Source: Streptomyces actinomycinicus
GTDB lineage: Bacteria; Actinomycetota; Actinomycetes; Streptomycetales; Streptomycetaceae
Direction: 5' to 3'
Length of the DNA: 60,567 nt
Assembly: GCF_016741775.1 (NCBI RefSeq)
Contig: NZ_JAERRK010000032.1
Coordinates: forward strand, 1-60,567
The notes under the pieces are model-generated. The model made no database searches and was not told the DNA's origin. It saw only the letters and a list, made by a program, of their open reading frames with translations. The translations under genes and the position numbers were made by a program. This document shows, piece after piece, positions 9,021-16,371 of this stretch (its first letter is position 1; each line of letters begins with the position of its first letter).

Positions 9021-9175
9021 GGTGATCGCATGGTCATGGGGATCGATCGTCCAAAGTTCTCGGATGGAATGAGGCAGGACGTCGCGGCAGCACCCAGAAG
9101 GCGATTGATCGGATGCGGAAGAAAGCGGGTGCCGTGCGCGCGGGAATCCGGTCCGCAGGGCGCTGAACGGGCGGG

Positions 9176-9292
9176 CACGGCACGCGATCCACTGCCCCAT
9201 GGCTATTTTTGGGCAGGGTAGACGTGGGTAGATAGTGACACGGGTCGGACTCCACGCCAACACCGCGCCGGAGTGACCTGGGTCACCCGCAC
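9176..9292 (-). promoter_or_regulatory. Conserved promoter/operator block upstream of the mevalonate operon (copy A)
   Basis: Read on the minus strand towards mevalonate kinase, this block matches 20506-20622 almost base for base over about 115 bases. Shared islands in order are the palindrome GTGACC-N2-GGTCAC (9274-9287), TTGGCG, CGACC, GTGTCACTAT (about 9232-9241), CCTGCCCAAAAA (about 9206-9217) and GGCAGTGGAT (about 9187-9196). It ends about 155 bases before the kinase start. The palindrome fits GTG-N6-GNCAC, which I recall as the Streptomyces Crp motif, but it could equally be the site of a cluster regulator. Which island holds the -35/-10 boxes cannot be settled by eye. Confidence 0.75.
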
Positions 9293-9456
9293 GGAAAGTG
9301 CTGGCACATAAGCTCGGGACGCGCAATCGAGCGAAATTCCAAGGGAATTCGAGCCGGTACCGAGAGTCTCACGGTCGAAGACACCGGAGGCGGGCGGGGA
9401 CCGGGAATCGCGGCACTGCGGCCGGCGCGCGGGGCCATGGGCGCAGAAGACCGGAA

Positions 9457-9480
9457 GCCGCCCCGGACATCCGGGGCGGC
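9457..9480 (-). terminator. GC hairpin downstream of the BldC-like gene
   Basis: A perfect 10-bp stem GCCGCCCCGG / CCGGGGCGGC with loop ACAT lies 63 bases after the BldC-like gene on the minus strand. It separates the regulatory pair from the mevalonate promoter block. There is no U-tract, as is usual in Streptomyces. Confidence 0.6.
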
Positions 9481-9542
9481 AGGGGGCACGCAGGGGGACC
9501 GCGTGCCGGGGAAGGGGCCCGGGGGAGGGGCCCGGGACCGGG

Positions 9543-9728
9543 TCAGTGCCGGCGCTGCAGGGCGATCTCGGTGAGTTCCTCGATGTCGAACTCCGAGCGG
9601 CGGTGCGGCGCGCCGTAGCGCGTGATCTTCCCGCGGCTCACCCACTTGCGGATCGTCGCCTCGGACACCCCCACGGCGAGTGCGGCCACCTTCGTGGGGA
9701 CGAGCCGGTGGCTCGGGGGCTTGATCAT
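9543..9728 (-). CDS. BldC-like (MerR/excisionase-type) helix-turn-helix protein
   Basis: A 61-residue DNA-binding protein. The core VPTKVAALAVGVSEATIRKWVSRGKITRYGAPHRRSEFDIEEL is a winged helix-turn-helix of the MerR/BldC/excisionase type, with the recognition helix at SEATIRKWV and the wing at ITRYG. There is no effector domain, so it probably binds tandem sites as BldC does or works with a partner. ATG 9728 overlaps the stop of the preceding zinc-ribbon-like gene (ATGA), so the two are made together. Pairs of this type (OvmZ/OvmW in oviedomycin, as I recall) are cluster-situated activators. It may act on the block at 9176-9292. Confidence 0.8.
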   Translation of the reverse strand: MIKPPSHRLVPTKVAALAVGVSEATIRKWVSRGKITRYGAPHRRSEFDIEELTEIALQRRH

Positions 9729-10351
9729 GCGTTGACACCCTTTCGCTGCCGCTCCATGAGCTTCCTGAGACTCAGCCACTCGCACACTTCCCATGAATGT
9801 CCTGAAGAGCAGGTGATGCTGCTGCCCGCACCCGCGCCGCGCTGCGGGGAGGCGCTGATCGTGCCCGGGCAGTCGTCCACGACGCAGTGCCGGACGGGCG
9901 TGTGCAGCTCTCGGGGCTCGGGGTCGATGGTCCGGCGCAGCTCGGCGACCAGGCCCTCGATCTCGTCCGCGAAGTCGACCGCCGGCGCCTGGCCGGCCAG
10001 CCACTGGAGGTTCAGGATGAGAAAACGCGCCAAGGAAAGCACGGTACGCGGCGGTGCAGTGGCCCCGAGCTTTTCCACGACCATTCCCGACCACGACTCG
10101 AGAATGGTCACGATGTTGTGGCGGGCGTCCAGCACGGAGACGTCCAGATGGTCCTTCCTGCGGCTCCCCGAGACCTTGGTCGGGTTCGTCCGACGGCCCG
10201 TCGGAGACACCTGGTAGAGGCATTCCTGGTAGAGGCCGGGGAGCGCGTGCAGGTTGTGCTCCACCGTCTTGATGCAGGGAACGCAGAGGACGGATCCGGC
10301 GGCGGCGTGGTTTTCCTGAGTGTGGTTCCTGGGACATGGCTGAGACTTCAT
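9725..10351 (-). CDS. Zinc-ribbon-like regulatory protein paired with the BldC-like gene
   Basis: A 208-residue protein of unproven function, starting at ATG 10351. The N-terminus carries CPRNH...CVPCIKTVEHNLHALPGLYQECL and the C-terminus CVVDDCPG...CSSGHSWEVCEW; both patterns look like zinc-binding knuckles flanking a helical middle (residues 75-150). The C-terminal half-site is the commonest sign of this actinobacterial family. It overlaps the BldC-like gene by 4 bases and is divergent from creE, with 283 bases between the starts. I infer a transcriptional co-regulator of the OvmZ kind. It has no recognised helix-turn-helix, so DNA binding may be supplied by its small partner. Confidence 0.6.
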   Translation of the reverse strand: MKSQPCPRNHTQENHAAAGSVLCVPCIKTVEHNLHALPGLYQECLYQVSPTGRRTNPTKVSGSRRKDHLDVSVLDARHNIVTILESWSGMVVEKLGATAPPRTVLSLARFLILNLQWLAGQAPAVDFADEIEGLVAELRRTIDPEPRELHTPVRHCVVDDCPGTISASPQRGAGAGSSITCSSGHSWEVCEWLSLRKLMERQRKGVNA

Positions 10352-10634
10352 CGAGGCTCCTTCACGAGGCGTCTCGGCCCCGCAACCGCTGTGCTTCACC
10401 TGGGATATCCCGTGCCGATTGCGGCAGTCGTTTCCGTGCTCCGGTCCGGTGACACTGGTGCGCCCCGCCCCGGCGAACGCTCCCATTACCCGACGGGCGA
10501 CTCGAGTCCCGATACAGCATCGTTCGGAAACCTGCCCGGTGAACTGCCCCGGACCGCCTCTCAAGGCCGTTTCCACCCGGAACCGAGCTTCGGTTGAGCC
10601 CCTGCACGGACGGTGGCCGGAGGAAGGAGGAACT

Positions 10635-12818
10635 GTGGACGGTACGCACGGAGGCGAACGCGCAGTGAGCGTCGAACTCCCCGCAAGGCCGCTCGTCATG
10701 ACGGCCACTCAGTTTCGCCCGGGTGAGGCTCTTCCCCCCGGAGCACCAGGCACCGCCCGCGCATCCGCCGAACCGGCCGGGAACGGCACGGCGGCACACC
10801 TGGAGGTGTGCCTCGTCGGCGCCGGCCCCCGGGGCCTTTCCGTACTGGAACGGCTCTGCGCGCAGGAACGGAAGTCGCCCCGCTGGGACACCGTCACCGT
10901 GCACGTCGTCGACCCGGATCCGCCGGGCTCGGGACGGGTGTGGCGCCCCACCCAGTCCCGGCACCTGCTGATGAACACCGTGGCCTCCCAGGTGACGGTC
11001 TACACCGACGCCAGCGTCCGCATCGACGGTCCGCTGGAGGAGGGGCCGAGCCTGCACCAGTGGGCCAAGGCCCTGGAGACGGGAACCCTCGAGGACGTCC
11101 CGGAGGGCGGCTACGGCGAGCAGATCGTCGCCGAGGCACGCGCACTGGGCCCCGACACCTATCCCACGCGCGCCCTCTACGGCTCCTACCTGACCTGGGC
11201 CTTCCAGCGGGTCGTGGCGCACGCCGCCGCACACGTGAGGGTGCGCACCCACGCCGTACGCGCCGTCGCCCTCGAGGACGCCGACGCCGTGGCCGGGCCC
11301 GCGGGCCCGCAGACCGTCACCCTCGAGGACGGCACCCGGCTGAGCGGCCTCTCCGCGGTCGTCCTCGCCCAGGGCCACGTGCCGGTCCGCGCCTCGGACA
11401 CCGAGCGGCGGCTGACCGGCTTCGCCGCCCGGCACGGACTGACCTACCTGCCCCCCGCCAACCCGGCGGACGTGGACCTGTCGGGCATCCGCCCCGGCCA
11501 GAGCGTGCTGCTGCGCGGGCTCGGCCTCAACTTCTTCGACTACATGGCGCTGTTCACCCGCGGCCGGGGCGGTGTCTTCACCCGGGTGGACGGCCGGCTG
11601 GTCTACCGTCCCTCGGGCCGCGAACCACGCCTGTACGCCGGCTCCCGGCGCGGGGTGCCCTACCAGGCGCGCGGCGAGAACCAGAAGGGCGCCCACGGCC
11701 GCTACTTCCCCCGGCTGCTCACCGCCGGGTACATCGCGTCGCTGCGCGCCCGGGACACCCGCAGCGGGGCCATCGACTTCGCGGCCGACCTGTGGCCGCT
11801 CATCTCCAAGGAGGTGTGCGCCGTCTACTACGCGGCCCTGCTCGCCCAGCGCGGCGAACCGGGCCCCGTGACGGAGGAGTTCACCCAGCGGTACCTGGAC
11901 GCCGAGCCGGGCCCGGCCGAGGACTCGCTCCTCGACGCAGCCGGCATCGGCACGGCCGAACGCTGGGACTGGGAGCGCGTCGCCCGCCCCTACGGCAGCC
12001 GCTCCTTCGACGACCTCGCCGCCTTCCGCCGCTGGCTGCGCGGCCACCTCGACGACGACGTCCGGCTGGCCCGCCAGGGCAACGTCAGCGGACCGGTCAA
12101 GGCCGCCCTCGACATCCTGCGGGACCTGCGCAACGAGCTGCGGCTCGCCGTCGACCACGGCGGCCTGACCGCCGACTCCCACCGCGACTACCTCGACCGC
12201 TGGTACACACCGCTCAACGCCTATCTGTCCATCGGCCCGCCGACGTCCCGCATCGAGGAGATGGCCGCGCTCATCGACGCCGGGATCCTCGACGTCACCG
12301 GACCCGACCTGTCCGTCACCGCCGAACCCAACGACCCGCTCGGCCCCTGCTTCATCGGCACCTCCGGCGCGATAGCGGACGTACGGATACGGGCCACGGT
12401 CCTCATCGAGGCCCGCCTGCCCGAGATCGACCTGCGGCGCACCGCCGACCCGCTGATGGCCCAGCTGCTGCGCACCGGGCAGTGCCGCCCGTACCGCATC
12501 CCCGGCGGCACCGCCGGCACCGGCGCGGACTACGAGACCGGAGGGCTCGCCGTGACCGAGCGGCCCTACCACCTGATCGACGCCCGGGACGAACCGCACC
12601 CCCGGCGCTTCGCCTACGGGGTGCCCACCGAATCCGTGCACTGGGTGACCGCCGCGGGCATCCGCCCCGGCGTCGGCTCGGTCACCCTCGAGGACTCCGA
12701 CGCCATCGCGGCGGCGGTCCTCGCCGTGCCCGGGGCGACCGCACCGCCGCCCCCGGCCGCCGCCGCGGCGCTGCCCGCGGCCACCGTCCCGCTCACCACC
12801 GCGAAGGCAGGCGCATGA
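10635..12818 (+). CDS. creE: Nitrosuccinate synthase-like flavoprotein (CreE/FzmM type)
   Basis: Predicted to oxidise the amino group of L-aspartate to nitrosuccinate using FAD, NADPH and O2. The 727-residue protein has the dinucleotide motif CLVGAGPRGLSVLERL at residues 59-74, then DPDPPGSGRVWRPTQS and HLLMNT, the pattern of the NAD_binding_9 family that includes CreE and FzmM. GTG 10635 is chosen because AAGGAGG ends four bases before it; the frame is open back to 10419. Its stop overlaps the CreD-like lyase by 4 bases (ATGA), the pairing that defines nitrous-acid-forming modules. Evidence is family resemblance plus gene pairing, not a computed alignment. Confidence 0.8.
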   Translation: MDGTHGGERAVSVELPARPLVMTATQFRPGEALPPGAPGTARASAEPAGNGTAAHLEVCLVGAGPRGLSVLERLCAQERKSPRWDTVTVHVVDPDPPGSGRVWRPTQSRHLLMNTVASQVTVYTDASVRIDGPLEEGPSLHQWAKALETGTLEDVPEGGYGEQIVAEARALGPDTYPTRALYGSYLTWAFQRVVAHAAAHVRVRTHAVRAVALEDADAVAGPAGPQTVTLEDGTRLSGLSAVVLAQGHVPVRASDTERRLTGFAARHGLTYLPPANPADVDLSGIRPGQSVLLRGLGLNFFDYMALFTRGRGGVFTRVDGRLVYRPSGREPRLYAGSRRGVPYQARGENQKGAHGRYFPRLLTAGYIASLRARDTRSGAIDFAADLWPLISKEVCAVYYAALLAQRGEPGPVTEEFTQRYLDAEPGPAEDSLLDAAGIGTAERWDWERVARPYGSRSFDDLAAFRRWLRGHLDDDVRLARQGNVSGPVKAALDILRDLRNELRLAVDHGGLTADSHRDYLDRWYTPLNAYLSIGPPTSRIEEMAALIDAGILDVTGPDLSVTAEPNDPLGPCFIGTSGAIADVRIRATVLIEARLPEIDLRRTADPLMAQLLRTGQCRPYRIPGGTAGTGADYETGGLAVTERPYHLIDARDEPHPRRFAYGVPTESVHWVTAAGIRPGVGSVTLEDSDAIAAAVLAVPGATAPPPPAAAAALPAATVPLTTAKAGA

Positions 12819-14254
12819 CCTCCCCGCAGGAACCTCCACGGCCCGCAGCCCTCCCCGGCCACCTCGACGCCGGACTGCTCTCGCCCGTACGCGCGGGCAC
12901 CCCCGTCGAGGCGGCCGTCGGCGACAGCGCATGGCTGCAGGCGATGCTCGACGCCGAGGCGGCCCTGGCCCGAGCCCAGGCCCGGTGCGGCACCGTGCCG
13001 GCCCACGCGGCCGAGGCCATCACGGCCGCCGCCCGCGCCGAACTGCTGGACGTACGGGAAGTGGCCCTGGCCGCACGGGAGACCGCCAACCCGGTGGTCG
13101 GCCTGGTCAAGGCGCTGACCACGGTGGTCGCCGAGCGCGCCCCGGCCGCCGCCGAGTACGTCCACCGCGGCTCCACCAGCCAGGACGTCTTCGACACCGG
13201 GGCGATGCTGGTGGCCGCCCGCGCGCTGCGCCTGATCGTCGCGGACCTGCGGGACGTCGCCGAGGCCCTGGGCGGTCTCGCGGCCACCCACCGGGACACC
13301 GTGATGGCGGGCCGCACCCTCGCCCTGCACGCCGTCCCCACGACCTTCGGGCTGAAGGCGGCCGGCTGGCGGCAACTTGTCCTCGACGCGGCCGAGCGCC
13401 TCGAGCGCATCGCCGACGGGGGGCTCCCGGTGGCGCTCGGCGGCGCGGCCGGCACCCTGGCCGGCTATCTGCAGTACGCGGGGGAGGGCGCCGACCCCGC
13501 GGCCGTGCTCGGCGAACTCGGCGCCGCCTTCGCCGCCGAGACCGGCCTGGCCGCCCCCGTACTGCCCTGGCACGCACTGCGCACCCCCGTCGCCGACCTG
13601 GGGGCCGCCCTCGCCCACACGACCGGAGCCCTCGGCAAGATCGCCGCGGACGTGCTGGTGCTCACCCGCACCGAGATCGCGGAGGTGGCCGAGCCCTCGG
13701 TCGCCGGGCGGGGAGCCTCCTCGGCGATGCCGCACAAACGCAACCCGGTGCTCGCCACCCTCATCCGCTCCGCCGCCCTCCAGGTGCCCGCGCTGGCGAC
13801 CGTCCTGATGCAGTGCCTGCCCACCGAGGACGAGCGTTCGGCCGGCGTCTGGCACGCCGAGTGGCAGCCGCTGCGCGAGGCCCTGCGGCTCACCGGCGGC
13901 GCCGCGCACACGGCGGTCGAACTCGTGCGGGGGCTGACGGTGCACCCGGCACGGATGCGCGCCAACCTCGCGGCGACCGGGGGGCAGCTGGTGTCCGAGC
14001 GGGTCTCGGCCGTCCTGGCCCCGCGGATCGGCAGGACGGCCGCCAAGGAACTGCTCACCAGGGCCTCGTTGCTGGCCGCCACGACCGGCCGCCCGCTGGC
14101 CGCCGTACTGGCCGAACTCCCGCAGCTGGCCGGCGTACTGAGCCGCGGCGAGGCGGCCGCCCTGCTCGACCCGGACCGCTACACCGGTGTCGCCGGCCCC
14201 CTGGTGGACCGGGCGCTCACCGCACCGGACCGCACGCCCACCGGGGCGCCCTGA
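12815..14254 (+). CDS. creD: Nitrosuccinate lyase-like enzyme (CreD/FzmL type, fumarase superfamily)
   Basis: Predicted to eliminate nitrous acid from nitrosuccinate, leaving fumarate. The 479-residue all-helical protein has the superfamily signature SSAMPHKRNP (about residue 306), the HRGSTSQDVFDTG segment near residue 110, and HAEWQPLREAL in region 3. By sequence alone it could be read as adenylosuccinate lyase or 3-carboxymuconate cycloisomerase, but the 4-base overlap with a CreE-like oxygenase makes nitrosuccinate lyase much more likely. Nitrous acid is the nitrogen donor for diazotisation; an amine-forming transferase and a ligase-like enzyme lie at 23358-26195. Confidence 0.8.
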   Translation: MTSPQEPPRPAALPGHLDAGLLSPVRAGTPVEAAVGDSAWLQAMLDAEAALARAQARCGTVPAHAAEAITAAARAELLDVREVALAARETANPVVGLVKALTTVVAERAPAAAEYVHRGSTSQDVFDTGAMLVAARALRLIVADLRDVAEALGGLAATHRDTVMAGRTLALHAVPTTFGLKAAGWRQLVLDAAERLERIADGGLPVALGGAAGTLAGYLQYAGEGADPAAVLGELGAAFAAETGLAAPVLPWHALRTPVADLGAALAHTTGALGKIAADVLVLTRTEIAEVAEPSVAGRGASSAMPHKRNPVLATLIRSAALQVPALATVLMQCLPTEDERSAGVWHAEWQPLREALRLTGGAAHTAVELVRGLTVHPARMRANLAATGGQLVSERVSAVLAPRIGRTAAKELLTRASLLAATTGRPLAAVLAELPQLAGVLSRGEAAALLDPDRYTGVAGPLVDRALTAPDRTPTGAP

Positions 14255-14402
14255 CGGCTCCCCGTGCACCCGCCCGCTCGAGACGGCCTCGGGACCCGCT
14301 CGAGCCCCCCTCGAGCCCCGGTTCCGGACCGCCCGAACCCCTGCCCCCCGGACGGCCCCTTTGCGCATGATGCAAGGACAACGCACAGGGAGGGCAGCCA
14401 AG

Positions 14403-15956
14403 TTGACTCTGCACGCGCAGGTTGCCGGCGGTCGTGGCGGCGGCCACGGCCACGCCGTGGTCATCGGCTCGAGTCTCGCCGGGCTCACCGCGGCGCGGGC
14501 CCTGGCCTACTTCATGGACCAGGTCACCGTGATCGAGCGTGACTGGCTGCCCCGCGGACCGGGGCGGCGCCGGGGCGTGCCCCAGGCACGGCACACCCAC
14601 ACCCTGATGCCGGCCGCCCAGCAGGGCCTGGAAGAGCTGTTCCCGGGCATCGGCAAGGACCTGACCGCCGCCGGAGCGGTGCGCGTGCGGATGCCCGAGG
14701 ACATGCTGCTGCTCGGTCCGGGCGGCTGGCTGCCCCGGACCGGCTCCGGCCTGTCGGTGCTGAGCGCCGGCCGCGACCTGATCGACGCCGTGATACGCGA
14801 CCGGCTGCGCGCCGAGCCCAAGGTGACCTTCCTGCAGGAACACGAGGCCGTCTCCCTGGAGCCCGGCCGCAACGACAGCGTCGCCGGCGTCTGGGTGCGC
14901 GGGCGGGACCGCAAGGCACCCGAGGGGTGGGCCGGCCGCCGCCTGATACCGGCCGACTTCGTCGTGGACGCCAGCGGACGCGGCTCACGCGCCCCCCAAT
15001 GGCTCGCCGAACTCGGCTACACCCCGCCCGGCGAGACGGTCGGCGACCCCCGCACCGCCGTCGCCACCGCCGTGTACGCGCCGGCCATCGGCCATGTCGC
15101 CGACTGGAAGAGCCTGCTGCTCATGCCCGCGCCCGGCCAGCCGGCCCAGGGCATGCTGCACCCCATCGAGGGCGGCCGCTGGTCGGTGTCGGTCTGCACC
15201 GGCGACGGCAGCCGCCCGCCCGCCGACCACGCGGGGCTGCTGCGCGCCGCCGGAGCCCTGCGCCACCCGCTGCTGCGCGAGGTCCTCGAGGCCGCCACAC
15301 CGCTCGGTCCCGTCTACGGCTGCGCGGCCACCGGCAACCGCTGGCGCCACTACGAGAGGCTGCGCCGCTTCCCCGGCCAGTTCCTCGTCGTCGGTGACGC
15401 CTACGCTGCCCTCGACCCGGCCCACGGCCAGGGCATGACGGTCGCGGTGGAGTGCGCCCTGGCCCTCGACCACCTGCTGACCTGCCACGGCACCGCGGTC
15501 GGCCTCGGCCACCGGTTACGCCGTGCCCTCGCCCACCGGCTGGCTCCGGTCTGGCGCGCGAGCGCCTTCGGTCTGCGCGCCGTGCAGGACGGCCGGGACC
15601 CGCGGGCCGGCCTGCGCGAGCGGCTCGGCAGACGGTACGCGGCCCGGATCGCGGCCGCCGCGACCACCGAGGCACCCGCGGCCGCGCTGCTGCTGGACCT
15701 GCTGCAGTCGGCGGCCGCACCCACCGCGCCGCTGCGCCCGTCGGTACTGCGCGCCGCGCTGCGCGGCCCGCGCGGCCCGGTTCCGGCGGCCCCGCCCAGC
15801 ACCACCCACGGGTCCGACGCGCGACGGCGCCGCGCGGTCGCGCCGGACCGGCCCGCCATCGGGGTCTCCACCGGTTCCGCCCGCTGGCGGCCCGGCACCG
15901 GCTCGTCCGCCCAGTGGCCGGCCGCGGCCCCCGTCGGCGACCGGCGGCTGCCGTGA
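14403..15956 (+). CDS. FAD-dependent monooxygenase (squalene-epoxidase-like group)
   Basis: A class A-type flavoprotein with HAVVIGSSLAGLTAARAL (FAD dinucleotide motif), FVVDASGRGSRAP in the middle and LVVGDAYAALDPAHGQGMTVA (GD motif). A TTG start at 14403 is preferred because GGGAGGG lies 8 bases upstream and leaves a normal N-terminus (517 aa); ATG 14367 is the alternative. Likely substrates are the naphthoquinone ring or an alkene of the prenyl chain. Codon 372 (15516-15518) is TTA, so full expression probably needs the bldA tRNA. The last 70 residues are Pro/Ala/Arg-rich and probably disordered. Confidence 0.8.
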   Translation: MTLHAQVAGGRGGGHGHAVVIGSSLAGLTAARALAYFMDQVTVIERDWLPRGPGRRRGVPQARHTHTLMPAAQQGLEELFPGIGKDLTAAGAVRVRMPEDMLLLGPGGWLPRTGSGLSVLSAGRDLIDAVIRDRLRAEPKVTFLQEHEAVSLEPGRNDSVAGVWVRGRDRKAPEGWAGRRLIPADFVVDASGRGSRAPQWLAELGYTPPGETVGDPRTAVATAVYAPAIGHVADWKSLLLMPAPGQPAQGMLHPIEGGRWSVSVCTGDGSRPPADHAGLLRAAGALRHPLLREVLEAATPLGPVYGCAATGNRWRHYERLRRFPGQFLVVGDAYAALDPAHGQGMTVAVECALALDHLLTCHGTAVGLGHRLRRALAHRLAPVWRASAFGLRAVQDGRDPRAGLRERLGRRYAARIAAAATTEAPAAALLLDLLQSAAAPTAPLRPSVLRAALRGPRGPVPAAPPSTTHGSDARRRRAVAPDRPAIGVSTGSARWRPGTGSSAQWPAAAPVGDRRLP

Positions 15957-16367
15957 AACACCGGGTTCCGGCACCGGCCGGCAAGGCGTACCCGGCCGCG
16001 CACGAAATGGGGAGCGGTCATACGCTTCACGCATGACAAAGGCAGATCAACTGGCATCTGCGGGAGTCGAGTTGCAAGGCACGTGGCTGTATGGCGCACG
16101 TAACAAGCCTGCAAAACCCGCCCAGTTGAGACAGAAGAAGATCAATTCACACGCCGCTCACTCGAAACTCGCTCAAGAATCACTTGAGTTGGGCCTGTAC
16201 TTACACTCGAGAACGGTTGTCGAGCCGCCTGCGGCGTCGATAGCGTTCCAGCTGCTCGAAGGCACGGGCCTGCTTGCGCCGCAGCAGGCCACCCCGGCCG
16301 CCGGCCGCTTGCCGGACGGACCGGATGTGCCGGTGACAGCCGAGCGGCGAGGGGAGGGTGCGCGGGT
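15957..16367 (+). promoter_or_regulatory. Probable promoter region of qcrB
   Basis: This 411-base gap is distinctly less GC-rich than its surroundings between about 16020 and 16250. It holds the inverted repeat CTCAAG-N5-CTTGAG (16172-16188) and several TCGA-rich heptamer-like words around 16160-16225, such as ACTCGAAACTCG and ACTCGAGAAC. The only possible gene in it is the doubtful 112-residue frame. No -35/-10 pair is certain by eye. Confidence 0.4.
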
Positions 16368-16371
16368 ATGA
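16033..16371 (+). CDS. Possible small protein, 112 aa, upstream of and overlapping qcrB
   Basis: An ATG at 16033 opens a frame (MTKADQLASAGVELQGTWLY) whose stop overlaps the qcrB start in the ATGA pattern used throughout this cluster. Against it, there is no clear ribosome binding site, third-position GC is low in the first half, and it contains a TTA codon in LGLYLHSRT, so it may simply be the AT-richer promoter region of qcrB. The same stretch contains the inverted repeat CTCAAG-N5-CTTGAG at 16172-16188, a candidate operator. I do not recognise the protein. Confidence 0.3.
   Translation: MTKADQLASAGVELQGTWLYGARNKPAKPAQLRQKKINSHAAHSKLAQESLELGLYLHSRTVVEPPAASIAFQLLEGTGLLAPQQATPAAGRLPDGPDVPVTAERRGEGARV

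Noticed and set aside
9021..9326. N-terminal extension of mevalonate kinase
   Set aside because: It would run through the conserved promoter block; the MQKRKREL start gives the normal length and known N-terminus.
12815..14254. Housekeeping adenylosuccinate lyase or argininosuccinate lyase
   Set aside because: The superfamily signature alone would allow it, but the 4-base overlap with a CreE-like oxygenase and the cluster context favour nitrosuccinate lyase.
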